Below the pieces are notes generated by a model. It worked only from the letters and a program-made list of their open reading frames with translations. It did not search any database and was not told the origin of the DNA. A program made the translations under genes and the position numbers. This document shows, piece by piece, positions 1 through 6,590 of a DNA stretch of 64,000 bases (within the stretch, counting starts at the first letter, position 1; each line of letters starts with the position of its first letter). The DNA is from Pseudomonas parafulva (GTDB lineage: Bacteria > Pseudomonadota > Gammaproteobacteria > Pseudomonadales > Pseudomonadaceae). Location of the stretch: positions 4,247,001 through 4,311,000 of the forward strand of contig NZ_CP019952.1 of NCBI RefSeq assembly GCF_002021815.1. The letters are read 5' to 3'.

Positions 1-846
1 CGCACTGGACGAAAGACCACCTGCAAGCTGACCTCCCAATGAGTAAGCCTGATAAACCATGTAGAGCACGATCCCACTCAACGCGAGGATCTCCAGCATG
101 TCGGTCGCTGGACCGTTTCCAGCACTGGGCTGTACATCAGCCAGCATTGTCGAGAAGAACTTCATCCCCAGCGTAAGCACTGACGTGATCGCGGCGCATT
201 GGATGATGTAGGTCATCACCTGGGCGAACCATTGATCGAACCATTTGCTGGTCATCTGACCGAACAGCAGTAGTGCGATGAATAGCGGGCCGCACCCCAG
301 CAAAAATGCCAACAGCACCTTGGCTGTGATAATCATCGCTCCAGCGGGTAGCGTAATCAGGAATGTTGCGATGAGCATCGTTCCCGCGATAAGCCAGTCA
401 TAAAGAATCATGCCTATCTCGGTCGTGCCACGACGTCCTGCGCGAGCAATCAGATCGGAAGCGATATCAAATCCGTCGGTCATGGCTCTATCAATCACCT
501 GATACACCGACGTTGCAGCTACACCTTTGCCGTTTGGCGAGAACGCATCTGCCAAGCCAACCTCCAGGCCGCGAATCGCTTCCACGACCCCACCAAGGTA
601 CGTATCGGCATTAAGTACCAATGCGCCGATGAATACCCATTTCAACATGAGCTTGAAGACATGCGGGAGAGGATGCTCGATGAAGCCACCGACGGACAGA
701 AGGCCCAGGATCATGAAGAAAAGGCCGCCGCCAGCAACGAACAAGCCCGAGGAGTTATCAATGACACTATGTGCCATGAGTTGCACGTAGCCGTTCAACA
801 CCGAGTCGATTGAGCCACCTACCCATTCGTAAAAATTGGACTCCAT
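1..846 (-). CDS. virB6: VirB6/TrbL-family T4SS inner-membrane protein (partial)
   Basis: This is a polytopic inner-membrane channel component of a type IV secretion (mating-pair formation) system. The reading frame starts with ATG at 846 and runs open for 282 codons off the left edge, so the C terminus is not seen. The N-terminal part (ESNFYEWVGGSIDSVLNGYV) is followed by several hydrophobic segments, including glycine-rich GLFVAGGGLFFMILGLL and an AGTMLIATFLITLPAGAMII stretch. This layout fits VirB6/TrbL proteins. It lies 2 bases downstream of an eexN-like lipoprotein and in the same direction as a virB5-like gene, the order virB5-eex-virB6 known from pKM101-type systems. The family call rests on topology and context; the exact subfamily is not resolved. 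Confidence 0.8.
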   Translation of the reverse strand, partial: MESNFYEWVGGSIDSVLNGYVQLMAHSVIDNSSGLFVAGGGLFFMILGLLSVGGFIEHPLPHVFKLMLKWVFIGALVLNADTYLGGVVEAIRGLEVGLADAFSPNGKGVAATSVYQVIDRAMTDGFDIASDLIARAGRRGTTEIGMILYDWLIAGTMLIATFLITLPAGAMIITAKVLLAFLLGCGPLFIALLLFGQMTSKWFDQWFAQVMTYIIQCAAITSVLTLGMKFFSTMLADVQPSAGNGPATDMLEILALSGIVLYMVYQAYSLGGQLAGGLSSSA

Positions 847-848
847 GG

Positions 849-1103
849 TCATTGCCCCTCCAAATTCAGCATTTCGCGCTTCCGATAGCCGCGCTGATCA
901 AGCTGCTGCTCATTCCTGGCCTGCTTGGCATTAACGCAGTTCGGCGTAAGGGCCAGAGTCCCGGCATGTCGCTCGCACTCCGATATTCGGATATCCCTTT
1001 CCGGGCTGTGGGCTTTGTACCAATCGACAGAATGGACCGGTTCATCCGCCCCGCAGCCCGTGAGCAGAAACAAAACAACAATTGAGAAACGAGAGGCTGT
1101 CAT
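849..1103 (-). CDS. eexN: EexN-family entry-exclusion lipoprotein
   Basis: A small (84 aa) lipoprotein. The N terminus is a lipoprotein signal with lipobox LTGC (residues 14-17), so the mature protein starts at Cys17. The core matches the EexN pattern: a VDWYKAHSPER stretch, then SECERHAG and a PNCVNA motif. EexN-type lipoproteins act in entry exclusion, preventing redundant conjugation into a cell that already holds the element. The start overlaps the stop of the upstream gene by four bases (ATGA), indicating translational coupling. The C terminus (LDQRGYRKREMLNLEG) closely resembles the end of the neighbouring VirB5-like protein; see findings. Confidence 0.8.
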   Translation of the reverse strand: MTASRFSIVVLFLLTGCGADEPVHSVDWYKAHSPERDIRISECERHAGTLALTPNCVNAKQARNEQQLDQRGYRKREMLNLEGQ

Positions 1104-1591
1104 TTCCGGCCCTCCCGATTCCGATCCGCCCGATTCACTTCACGGGGCAGCACATGCTCCGCCTCCGTGCGGAATTCCCCAGCAAATTTCAGCGAATAGG
1201 CCAGCTCAGCAGCGCTGATAATCTGAAGTGCTGCAAGCGTTCTCAACGCGCTTTCCCTTGTCCCTGCCCAACTACCCGCGATGCGGTATTCAGACCTCGA
1301 AATCAATAGCGACGTACCCAGTGCACAGGCGAATGAGATCAAAACGGCGAGCGTTGACGAGATTGGTCCAGTTGCTCGGGGCGGCACTATCTGCAACCAA
1401 TCGGCAAGCGCCAATACAAAAGGCATGATCGCGGCCGACGCCGCCAGGAGATCGCTCTGGATCAACTCAGGTGCACGTCGTGACACCTCTTTCAAAGCCC
1501 CGAACCGGCCAATGCAAATCCAGAATCGCCGTAAGGAAGTGAGGATGAAGAAGCACACGACCAAGGGGAGGATATGAGCGTACGAGATCAT
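1100..1591 (-). CDS. Small membrane protein of the T4SS cluster, unknown function
   Basis: A 163-residue protein of no family I recognise. It has an N-terminal hydrophobic segment (ISYAHILPLVVCFFILTSL), a second hydrophobic region near residues 52-68, a third near 78-97 (ISSTLAVLISFACALGTSLL), and a soluble, charged C-terminal tail. It begins one base after the virB5 stop and its stop overlaps the eexN start, so it is embedded in the conjugation operon. An accessory role in mating-pair formation or surface exclusion is likely from position alone. Confidence 0.6.
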   Translation of the reverse strand: MISYAHILPLVVCFFILTSLRRFWICIGRFGALKEVSRRAPELIQSDLLAASAAIMPFVLALADWLQIVPPRATGPISSTLAVLISFACALGTSLLISRSEYRIAGSWAGTRESALRTLAALQIISAAELAYSLKFAGEFRTEAEHVLPREVNRADRNREGRK

Positions 1592-1592
1592 T

Positions 1593-2357
1593 TCAGTTGC
1601 CCCCCAGGTTCAGCAATTCGCGATTCTTGTAGCCTCTCTTGTCGAGCACCTGGGCATTCAGTTCCCGTTGCCGCTGCTCCTGAATCTTGCCCTCGGCCTC
1701 AGCGACCATTTGGAACATCTGCAATTTGGTCTGCTCGTTCTGGATCATCGCTTGCTCTGCAGCGATGCGACCCTGCAGCTCTGCGATCCCTTTGGGATCT
1801 TGCGTTTGATTGATCTGCCCCATGAGCTGGTCAATCTGGCGCAGTCGGGCTTCGGCCTGGTCATAGGCCTCCAGAGCAAAAGCTTTATCCTGTGACGGCT
1901 TCACCGCCTGTGCTCGGCAAGCATCGCGCTGCTGATCCTGAACCAGGCTTTCGCAAGCATCGAACACCTTGTTGTCCGAATAGATCGAACCAGCACGGCT
2001 ATTCAGGCCTGAATAGCCGCCACGCTTCACTGCGTCATACACAGCCTGCCAGTCTTGCGGCAGATATTCTCGCAGCTGTGGGTCATCGAATACTCGCCCA
2101 AGCCCACGCGACCCAGTAAGCGCGCCGTACTGCTGCTTCATCTGATCAATTTGGAATGTCATTTGCTGAACCTGTTGGGCCCAGCGAGTCGTATTAGCTG
2201 CGAACTCTGCGACAGTCATAGGGGAATCCGTCACTTGGGTAGTAACGGTTACAGGGATTTGCGCGTATCCCTGCTGCGAGCCCAGCATCAATGCGAACGT
2301 TGTTGCGAAACTAAATGGTCGGACGCCTTTTAAGGCGAAACGCTTGAACAGATCCAT
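1593..2357 (-). CDS. virB5: VirB5-like T4SS minor pilus protein
   Basis: A VirB5/TraC-type protein, normally a periplasmic minor pilin at the tip of the conjugative pilus. The frame opens further upstream, but the ATG at 2357 is chosen because it has a strong ribosome site (GGAGAGGTGACT directly before it) and a proper signal peptide: basic MDLFKRFALKG, hydrophobic core, and a probable cleavage after GYA. The mature part is glutamine-rich and helical (TRWAQQVQQMTFQIDQMKQQ), typical of VirB5, and contains two Cys in DACESLVQDQQRDACRAQ. Length is 254 aa. It is the first gene of the minus-strand operon and faces the mobC remnant across an intergenic region with palindromes. Confidence 0.75.
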   Translation of the reverse strand: MDLFKRFALKGVRPFSFATTFALMLGSQQGYAQIPVTVTTQVTDSPMTVAEFAANTTRWAQQVQQMTFQIDQMKQQYGALTGSRGLGRVFDDPQLREYLPQDWQAVYDAVKRGGYSGLNSRAGSIYSDNKVFDACESLVQDQQRDACRAQAVKPSQDKAFALEAYDQAEARLRQIDQLMGQINQTQDPKGIAELQGRIAAEQAMIQNEQTKLQMFQMVAEAEGKIQEQRQRELNAQVLDKRGYKNRELLNLGGN

Positions 2358-2634
2358 AGTCACCTCTCCATTGGACATGGTGAACACTGGGCCGTCTGTC
2401 CGGCCTGTCGATCTGTTTAGGAATCGCACCCAGCACGGTTGTACCGTTCTTGGGGTGACTATGCGCCAGTCTTACCCGGTGTAGGCCCCGTCTTTTAAGG
2501 GCCGCGCCCATAATGTACTAAGCATCAGCGAGGCGATTACAGCGTTCATATAATTAGACCAAAGCACTGCACTTTGACGATATCCATTATCTCACTTTGG
2601 CTCACTATCTGAAAGTGCCATACATCCCAAATTC

Positions 2635-2739
2635 TTCGTCATGACGAAATCTCGATTGCTACGAAGGACTACTGCAGGATAGGCTAATCGCCGGCAAAGT
2701 GTGCGCACACAGGTTGCAAGAGTCTCCCCTAGGTTGCAA
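2635..2739. promoter_or_regulatory. Palindromes and direct repeats between virB5 and mobC; candidate oriT/operator region
   Basis: The roughly 400-base gap between the divergent virB5 and mobC genes holds a perfect 14-base palindrome TTCGTCATGACGAA (2635-2648), a perfect 12-base palindrome GTGTGCGCACAC (2699-2710), and two copies of AGGTTGCAA (2711-2719 and 2731-2739) spaced 20 bases apart, i.e. on the same DNA face. A mobC gene usually lies beside the transfer origin, so this is the natural place for oriT and for operators of the divergent operons. No known nic sequence was recognised. The rest of 2358-2753 shows no convincing gene. Confidence 0.4.
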
Positions 2740-2753
2740 ATTGCAGCGTTTGA

Positions 2754-3303
2754 GAGGTCATTATTCAAAAGATCAACCGAGCTATTAACGTTCACCTGGG
2801 CGCAGATCTAAAAGCGCGCTGGATTGCCTATTGCAATGCTCTAGGCCAATCACCAAGGGGTCGCGCTTAAAGAAGCCATTGAGCATCAGCTAGCTAAAGC
2901 GAACACAAAGCCGACACCGAAAATTTATCGCCAGACAGAGAGATCCAAAGAGAAAAAGCATCATTTCGAAGTTCTTTTGACTTCCTCAGAGAAAGCCGCC
3001 ATTCAAGAACGCTCACACGTCGAGCGGTGCTCTATGCGGCGATGGATTTTAGACGCCATTCGTATAGGGTTGACCCACGCATCACAATTTGGAATTTCCG
3101 AAATCGACCAGCTTGGCGAGTCAAACTATCAGCTGCTCACTCTCGGCAAGAACTTAAATCAGATTGCCAGGGCTTTAAACATTGGACATTACAAACCAGT
3201 TACGATACAGAGGATAGATTCTCTTAAACGCCTTATTGACAGGCATACCACGGCGGTCAATCGAGCTATCCAGGCTAGTTTGGAACGGTGGAGCCTTGAT
3301 TAA
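2754..3303 (+). pseudogene. mobC: MobC-like relaxosome accessory protein, frameshifted
   Basis: Relaxosome accessory proteins of this type bind oriT with the relaxase. Two frames join into one recognisable protein. The first frame (from about 2754, no clear start codon) gives INVHLGADLKARWIAYCNAL and ends at a TAA at 2868. The second frame continues VALKEAIEHQLAKAN..., then SSEKAAIQERSHVERCSMRR and the hallmark LGKNLNQIARALN, ending at 3303. Removing one G from the GGGG run at 2857-2860 restores a single frame, so this is a one-base insertion. A shorter product could still start at the TTG at 2977, but it would lack the N-terminal DNA-binding part. No relaxase gene follows; the sequence passes into the tRNA-Phe region. 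Confidence 0.65.
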
Positions 3304-3482
3304 CGACTTCTATTTCGACTGAAATCAGTCATCACCGCGAGGCGAGGATGCCGCTGTCCCGCTATCAACCTGACGATACGTCAGCAGGCAGCCTGTGATT
3401 GCTTACGCCCCACGAACGGGAGGAGCCCAACAACCCACACTGCTAACCTACGGTATTTTCTGAATTTTTCTGCAAAAATGCG

Positions 3483-3513
3483 TTGACAACGATCTTCCTC
3501 GCTGGCTTAATAC
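3483..3513 (+). promoter_or_regulatory. Promoter of tRNA-Phe
   Basis: A consensus -35 box TTGACA (3483-3488) is followed after 17-18 bases by a TTAATA/TAATAC -10 region (about 3507-3513). The start of transcription would lie just before the tRNA 5' end at 3521. The region 3304-3482 between mobC and this promoter shows no gene. Confidence 0.7.
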
Positions 3514-3520
3514 GCGCATT

Positions 3521-3596
3521 GCCCAGATAGCTCAGTCGGTAGAGCAGAGGATTGAAAATCCTCGTGTCGGCGGTTCGACTCCGTCTCTGGGCACCA
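3521..3596 (+). tRNA. tRNA-Phe (GAA), intact with encoded CCA
   Basis: A 76-base tRNA. The acceptor stem GCCCAGA pairs with TCTGGGC, the D arm is AGCTCAGTCGGTAGAGC, and the anticodon loop TTGAAAA gives GAA for phenylalanine. The T arm is GGCGGTTCGACTCCGTC and CCA ends the gene at 3596. All stems look intact, so it is probably functional. It lies inside the island, between the mobilisation remnant and the restriction cassette, with its own promoter. That makes it either a passenger tRNA or an older chromosomal gene trapped between two elements. Confidence 0.95.
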
Positions 3597-3624
3597 TTCT
3601 TCCAGCACTCTCAACAAGTGCACC

Positions 3625-3652
3625 TGCACGAAAGTAAATACTTTCGCGTGCA
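3625..3652. terminator. Inverted repeat after tRNA-Phe, possible terminator
   Basis: TGCACGAAAGTA and TACTTTCGCGTGCA form a long stem with a short loop and a two-base bulge, 29 bases after the tRNA end. There is no strong T-run, so it may be a processing or termination hairpin or a binding site. The following stretch to 3972 holds only an inverted pair GAATTCAG (3715) / CTGAATTC (3760) and no gene. Confidence 0.4.
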
Positions 3653-3972
3653 ACAAATCGAAGTATTTTCACGGATGGCTCATAGCTAATCACCGTGCAT
3701 TACTATGATCCCTAGAATTCAGCCCCTACGCCTAAGCGTCGATTACGACAGCGGTCGCCCTGAATTCATTAGTGGCATTTTCCACTCTCCTACCTAACGA
3801 TCATTGGTGCTAAAGTACCAAGGATTTTGCATTTCCGCACAACCCAGAGAGGGTGCTCGGATGCTAGCAGAATGGTGCACCGGAGCACTACGAACACCAC
3901 GCATTAGCGCTTAGCCGGCACCAATCCAAGCCAAATCCGCACGCCACGCCCTGACCAGGTTTAGATACCCTC

Positions 3973-5040
3973 ATGAAACCTCAAGAAAAGCCACGCAATC
4001 CACGAACAAGCACCGTAGGCCGAGGCAAAGCTCTACCACCCAGTGAAGTGAGGGGCGCTTCAGCGTACAGCGACGATTATGTCAATCTCAGCCATGGTGA
4101 TAGCTTGGACTTCTATCACGACTGGGACCAACCGACCGTAATAGTTTCAGACGGAGCATATGGGATTCTTGGATTTGAAGGCGACACTTCTGATCATCTT
4201 GGAATTCCAGAATGGTATGAAGAACATATCGCCGCATGGAGCAGAAAAGCGTCAGCACAAACCACTCTGTGGTTTTGGAACTCAGAGATTGGCTGGGCCG
4301 CAGCGCACCCTATTCTACAAAAGTACGGCTGGCGATACGTCAACGCTAATATTTGGAACAAAGGGCGCGCTCATGTTGCTGGGAATGTAAACACAGCAAA
4401 AATTCGCCGCTTTCCAGTTGTATCAGAAGTTTGTGTCCAATATGTCTTTGAAGCAAAAATTGAAGACCAACCGCTTCAGCGCTGGCTTCACAAAGAATGG
4501 AAGCGTACTGGCTTAACCATGAAGTCCGCAAATGAAGCTTGCGGCGTCAAGGATGCTGCAACTCGAAAATACTTAGATCAAGGTCATTTGTGGTACTTTC
4601 CTCCGCCAGAAGTCTTTTCAAAAATGGCACAGTACGCCAACGAAAAAGGGAAACCCGAAGGGCGGCCGTATTTTTCTATGGATGGAGACAGTCCGATGAC
4701 ATCTGAAGACTGGTCGAGAATGCGCTCAAAGTTTAATTGCCCTCATGGCTGGATGAACGTCTGGGACCGACCTCCATTGAAAGGTAGTGAGCGCCTCAAA
4801 GTTACTGATAGAAGCGGGAAGGTCGCGCACTTAAACCAGAAACCCCTGGACCTCATGAAGTTAATCATAGAGGCTTCTTCAGATCCAGGAGACGTCATCT
4901 GGGAGCCGTTCGGAGGTCTATTCTCTGCAAGCCTTGCCGCGAAGCAAACTGGGCGAAAAGCATTTTCCGCCGAGATTGATCGCGACTATTACGAACTTGC
5001 CATTACAAGATTCAAAACCCAACCAGACCTTTTCAGCTGA
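3973..5040 (+). CDS. Type II DNA methyltransferase (beta-class amino-methyltransferase)
   Basis: The modification enzyme of a restriction-modification pair, transferring a methyl group from S-adenosylmethionine to adenine N6 or cytosine N4. At 355 aa it has the beta-class order: the catalytic motif IV first (SDGAYG, residues 59-64), and the cofactor-binding region near the C terminus (LNQKPLDLMKLIIEASSDPG, then DVIWEPFGG at 307-315). The catalytic motif departs from the usual (D/N/S)PP(Y/F): both prolines are replaced by Gly-Ala. There is little ribosome site before the ATG; a TTAGATAC box lies 5 bases upstream, so a leaderless transcript is possible. It converges with the endonuclease gene, overlapping it by 8 bases. 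Composition is AT-richer than the Pseudomonas core. Sequence specificity cannot be read from the sequence. Confidence 0.85.
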   Translation: MKPQEKPRNPRTSTVGRGKALPPSEVRGASAYSDDYVNLSHGDSLDFYHDWDQPTVIVSDGAYGILGFEGDTSDHLGIPEWYEEHIAAWSRKASAQTTLWFWNSEIGWAAAHPILQKYGWRYVNANIWNKGRAHVAGNVNTAKIRRFPVVSEVCVQYVFEAKIEDQPLQRWLHKEWKRTGLTMKSANEACGVKDAATRKYLDQGHLWYFPPPEVFSKMAQYANEKGKPEGRPYFSMDGDSPMTSEDWSRMRSKFNCPHGWMNVWDRPPLKGSERLKVTDRSGKVAHLNQKPLDLMKLIIEASSDPGDVIWEPFGGLFSASLAAKQTGRKAFSAEIDRDYYELAITRFKTQPDLFS

Positions 5041-5971
5041 ACAACGCTTCATCAGCATCCAGATCTTGTATATTGAATCGCTCAGACAAAGCCGCTTTAA
5101 TAGCGGCTTCGTTTTTACTTGACAGCAGGCTATTCCACTGACCAATCGTCATCCCATGGTATTCCATTGCATAAACTTGGCGAGCGAAATCCTCAATCCC
5201 AGCATGCCCAATACGATCAAGCTTTGCAAAATTCGTATCTAGCCGGTAGTTGAACCGCCCCGTTAACATTTTCAGCTTCTGTTGATAATCCGCACTAGCG
5301 CAATATTCTCTGCCCCCCGCCCCCCAGGACTCAATAATTTCTGCAGCAGTCCGAAGATTTTCCGCCTCCACCGCAGGGTTTGAATTAGCTTGCCACTTGT
5401 AACCTGCAGTGTTTGTTTGTTGGAGATTTCGAGTCCGCCTGGTAGTATCTTCTGGCTCTAGGACAAGATAATCAGGTGGATTGTGGTAGTGACTATCTCT
5501 TGCTAGCGCGACAGAAGCACCCGACGCAATCGAAACAGCGATAATTTTAGGTTTCCCGAATATCACAAACTCAGGAAGCCAAGCGATCAACGCAACATAA
5601 GTGCGATCATCTAAGAAGTGATTCTGACTGTCTTTGAAACGCCCTGTTATCTCGGTCGCCAACGGAAACCATGCCTTTATTTCGAAGCCAGGTGTAGGGG
5701 ACACCGCCCCGTCAAAAACAATATCTGGAAATCCCGGATCTTGACGTTTCCACTTTCCCCAACCCTGAAAATCGGGCTTATCATTCAGAAACTCACACGT
5801 ATTGAACTCAATCATATTCCCCAGCAATGGAGAGAGCTTAGATATGACTTTTGACAAGTCTACCGCAGCATCGGGAGATATAGGCTTACTCAACTCTAAA
5901 ACATTAAAAATATGCCCCGACATTCCAAAGAGATGCTGGCTCGCCATATCAATTACTTGCTTAGTGTTCAC
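5033..5971 (-). CDS. Type II restriction endonuclease, PD-(D/E)xK fold
   Basis: The restriction partner of the adjacent methyltransferase, cutting unmethylated target sites. At 312 aa it contains a clear PD-(D/E)xK active site: Pro82-Asp83 in PGFPDIVFDG and Glu97-Ile-Lys99 in GFEIKAW. A Glu at 55 (NMIEFN) could complete metal binding. The conserved-looking FPLATEITGRF follows directly. Translation starts at GTG 5971, inside the end of the controller gene (11-base overlap), with GGAG nine bases upstream, so expression is coupled to the controller. The 3' end overlaps the methyltransferase in a TTCAGCTGAA palindrome. I cannot name the isoschizomer. The call rests on the motif plus the methyltransferase-controller context. 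Confidence 0.8.
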   Translation of the reverse strand: MNTKQVIDMASQHLFGMSGHIFNVLELSKPISPDAAVDLSKVISKLSPLLGNMIEFNTCEFLNDKPDFQGWGKWKRQDPGFPDIVFDGAVSPTPGFEIKAWFPLATEITGRFKDSQNHFLDDRTYVALIAWLPEFVIFGKPKIIAVSIASGASVALARDSHYHNPPDYLVLEPEDTTRRTRNLQQTNTAGYKWQANSNPAVEAENLRTAAEIIESWGAGGREYCASADYQQKLKMLTGRFNYRLDTNFAKLDRIGHAGIEDFARQVYAMEYHGMTIGQWNSLLSSKNEAAIKAALSERFNIQDLDADEALFS

Positions 5972-6209
5972 TTATAGCTCCGACGACGGATTTGAATAGT
6001 ACCGCTGCCTCTACCTCAAGGGCATCGCAAATTGAAATAAACTCAATCACGTCTAAGCGTCTCTCACCATTCTCGTACTTTGAGATGAACGACTGAGGTC
6101 TGCCTAAACGTTTCGCAAGATCAACCTGCGTCATTCCTTGACGCTCGCGCACTTCGACCAGTAGTCGGCGAAATATTTCATAAGCGGGCGTGTGTAGAGA
6201 TCTGACCAT
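5961..6209 (-). CDS. XRE-family controller (C) protein of the R-M system
   Basis: An 82-residue DNA-binding protein with a helix-turn-helix of the Cro/C1 (XRE) type: RQGMTQVDLAKRLGRPQSFI then SKYENGERRLD (residues 23-53). Its size and its position directly ahead of, and overlapping, the endonuclease gene match the controller proteins of type II systems. These activate their own operon and delay endonuclease production until the host DNA is methylated. A palindrome upstream (6221-6252) is a good candidate for its C-box. No gene lies between 6253 and the tRNA fragment at 6474. Confidence 0.8.
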   Translation of the reverse strand: MVRSLHTPAYEIFRRLLVEVRERQGMTQVDLAKRLGRPQSFISKYENGERRLDVIEFISICDALEVEAAVLFKSVVGAISEH

Positions 6210-6220
6210 TCTTTATTGTG

Positions 6221-6252
6221 TAACCCGTTTCCGAATATCCCATTTCGGGTTA
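6221..6252. promoter_or_regulatory. Candidate C-box operator upstream of the controller gene
   Basis: TAACCCG (6221-6227) and CGGGTTA (6246-6252) form perfect 7-base inverted arms, 11 bases upstream of the controller ATG. The inner sequence contains further partial symmetry (CCGAATATCCC). Controller proteins bind paired palindromes at just this position and can first activate and then repress their promoter. Confidence 0.5.
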
Positions 6253-6473
6253 TTCCTCCCTTCACATCACACCCCGAGCCTCCTCAGAGGCTGACGTTGG
6301 AGCGATAGCGACTCACAACGCTCGAGCCATACCTCAGGTACAAATTCAGTACAGAGCCGCACTTTGGTAAATTTCGTAGAATTACGCTTAAACCCAAGCG
6401 CTACGCTAGTTTCAAGCATGTTAAACTACGCCTAGCTTCTCTCCGCTACCTCAGTAAACAAGTTGGCTCAGCA

Positions 6474-6519
6474 ACTCATAATCCTTTGGTCCACGGTTCG
6501 AGTCCGTGTGGGCCCACCA
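6474..6519 (+). repeat. tRNA-Met (CAT) 3' fragment: island attachment-site scar
   Basis: The anticodon loop CTCATAA, variable region, complete T arm (CCACGGTTCGAGTCCGTGT) and acceptor end GGGCCCACCA of a tRNA-Met are present. The 5' half is missing: the five bases before the loop (AGCAA) cannot pair with TCCTT after it. Integrases that use tRNA genes recreate the full gene at one end of the island and leave such a 3' copy at the other. This therefore marks the right boundary of the island that includes the T4SS and R-M genes; the intact tRNA-Met should lie to the left of this window. Confidence 0.8.
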
Positions 6520-6524
6520 TACTC

Positions 6525-6558
6525 AAAGCCGCGCTTAGCGCGGCTTTCGGCTTTTTGG
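6525..6558. terminator. Rho-independent terminator after the tRNA-Met fragment
   Basis: AAAGCCGCGC (6525-6534), loop TTA, GCGCGGCTTT (6538-6547), then CGGCTTTTT. This perfect 10-base stem with a T-run is the original terminator of the tRNA-Met unit. It can also stop the convergent TPR gene. Confidence 0.85.
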
Positions 6559-6590
6559 GTCGGCAGCGCGAGCAGCAAGCCTATCGTGGC

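Noticed and set aside
2592..2795. 67-codon minus-strand frame in the virB5/mobC gap
   Set aside because: No ribosome site, no recognisable protein, and it overlaps the palindromes and mobC start.
3597..6519. tRNA-Phe as attachment site for the R-M cassette
   Set aside because: No repeat of the tRNA-Phe 3' end was found at the other side of the cassette; the tRNA-Met fragment explains the boundary better.
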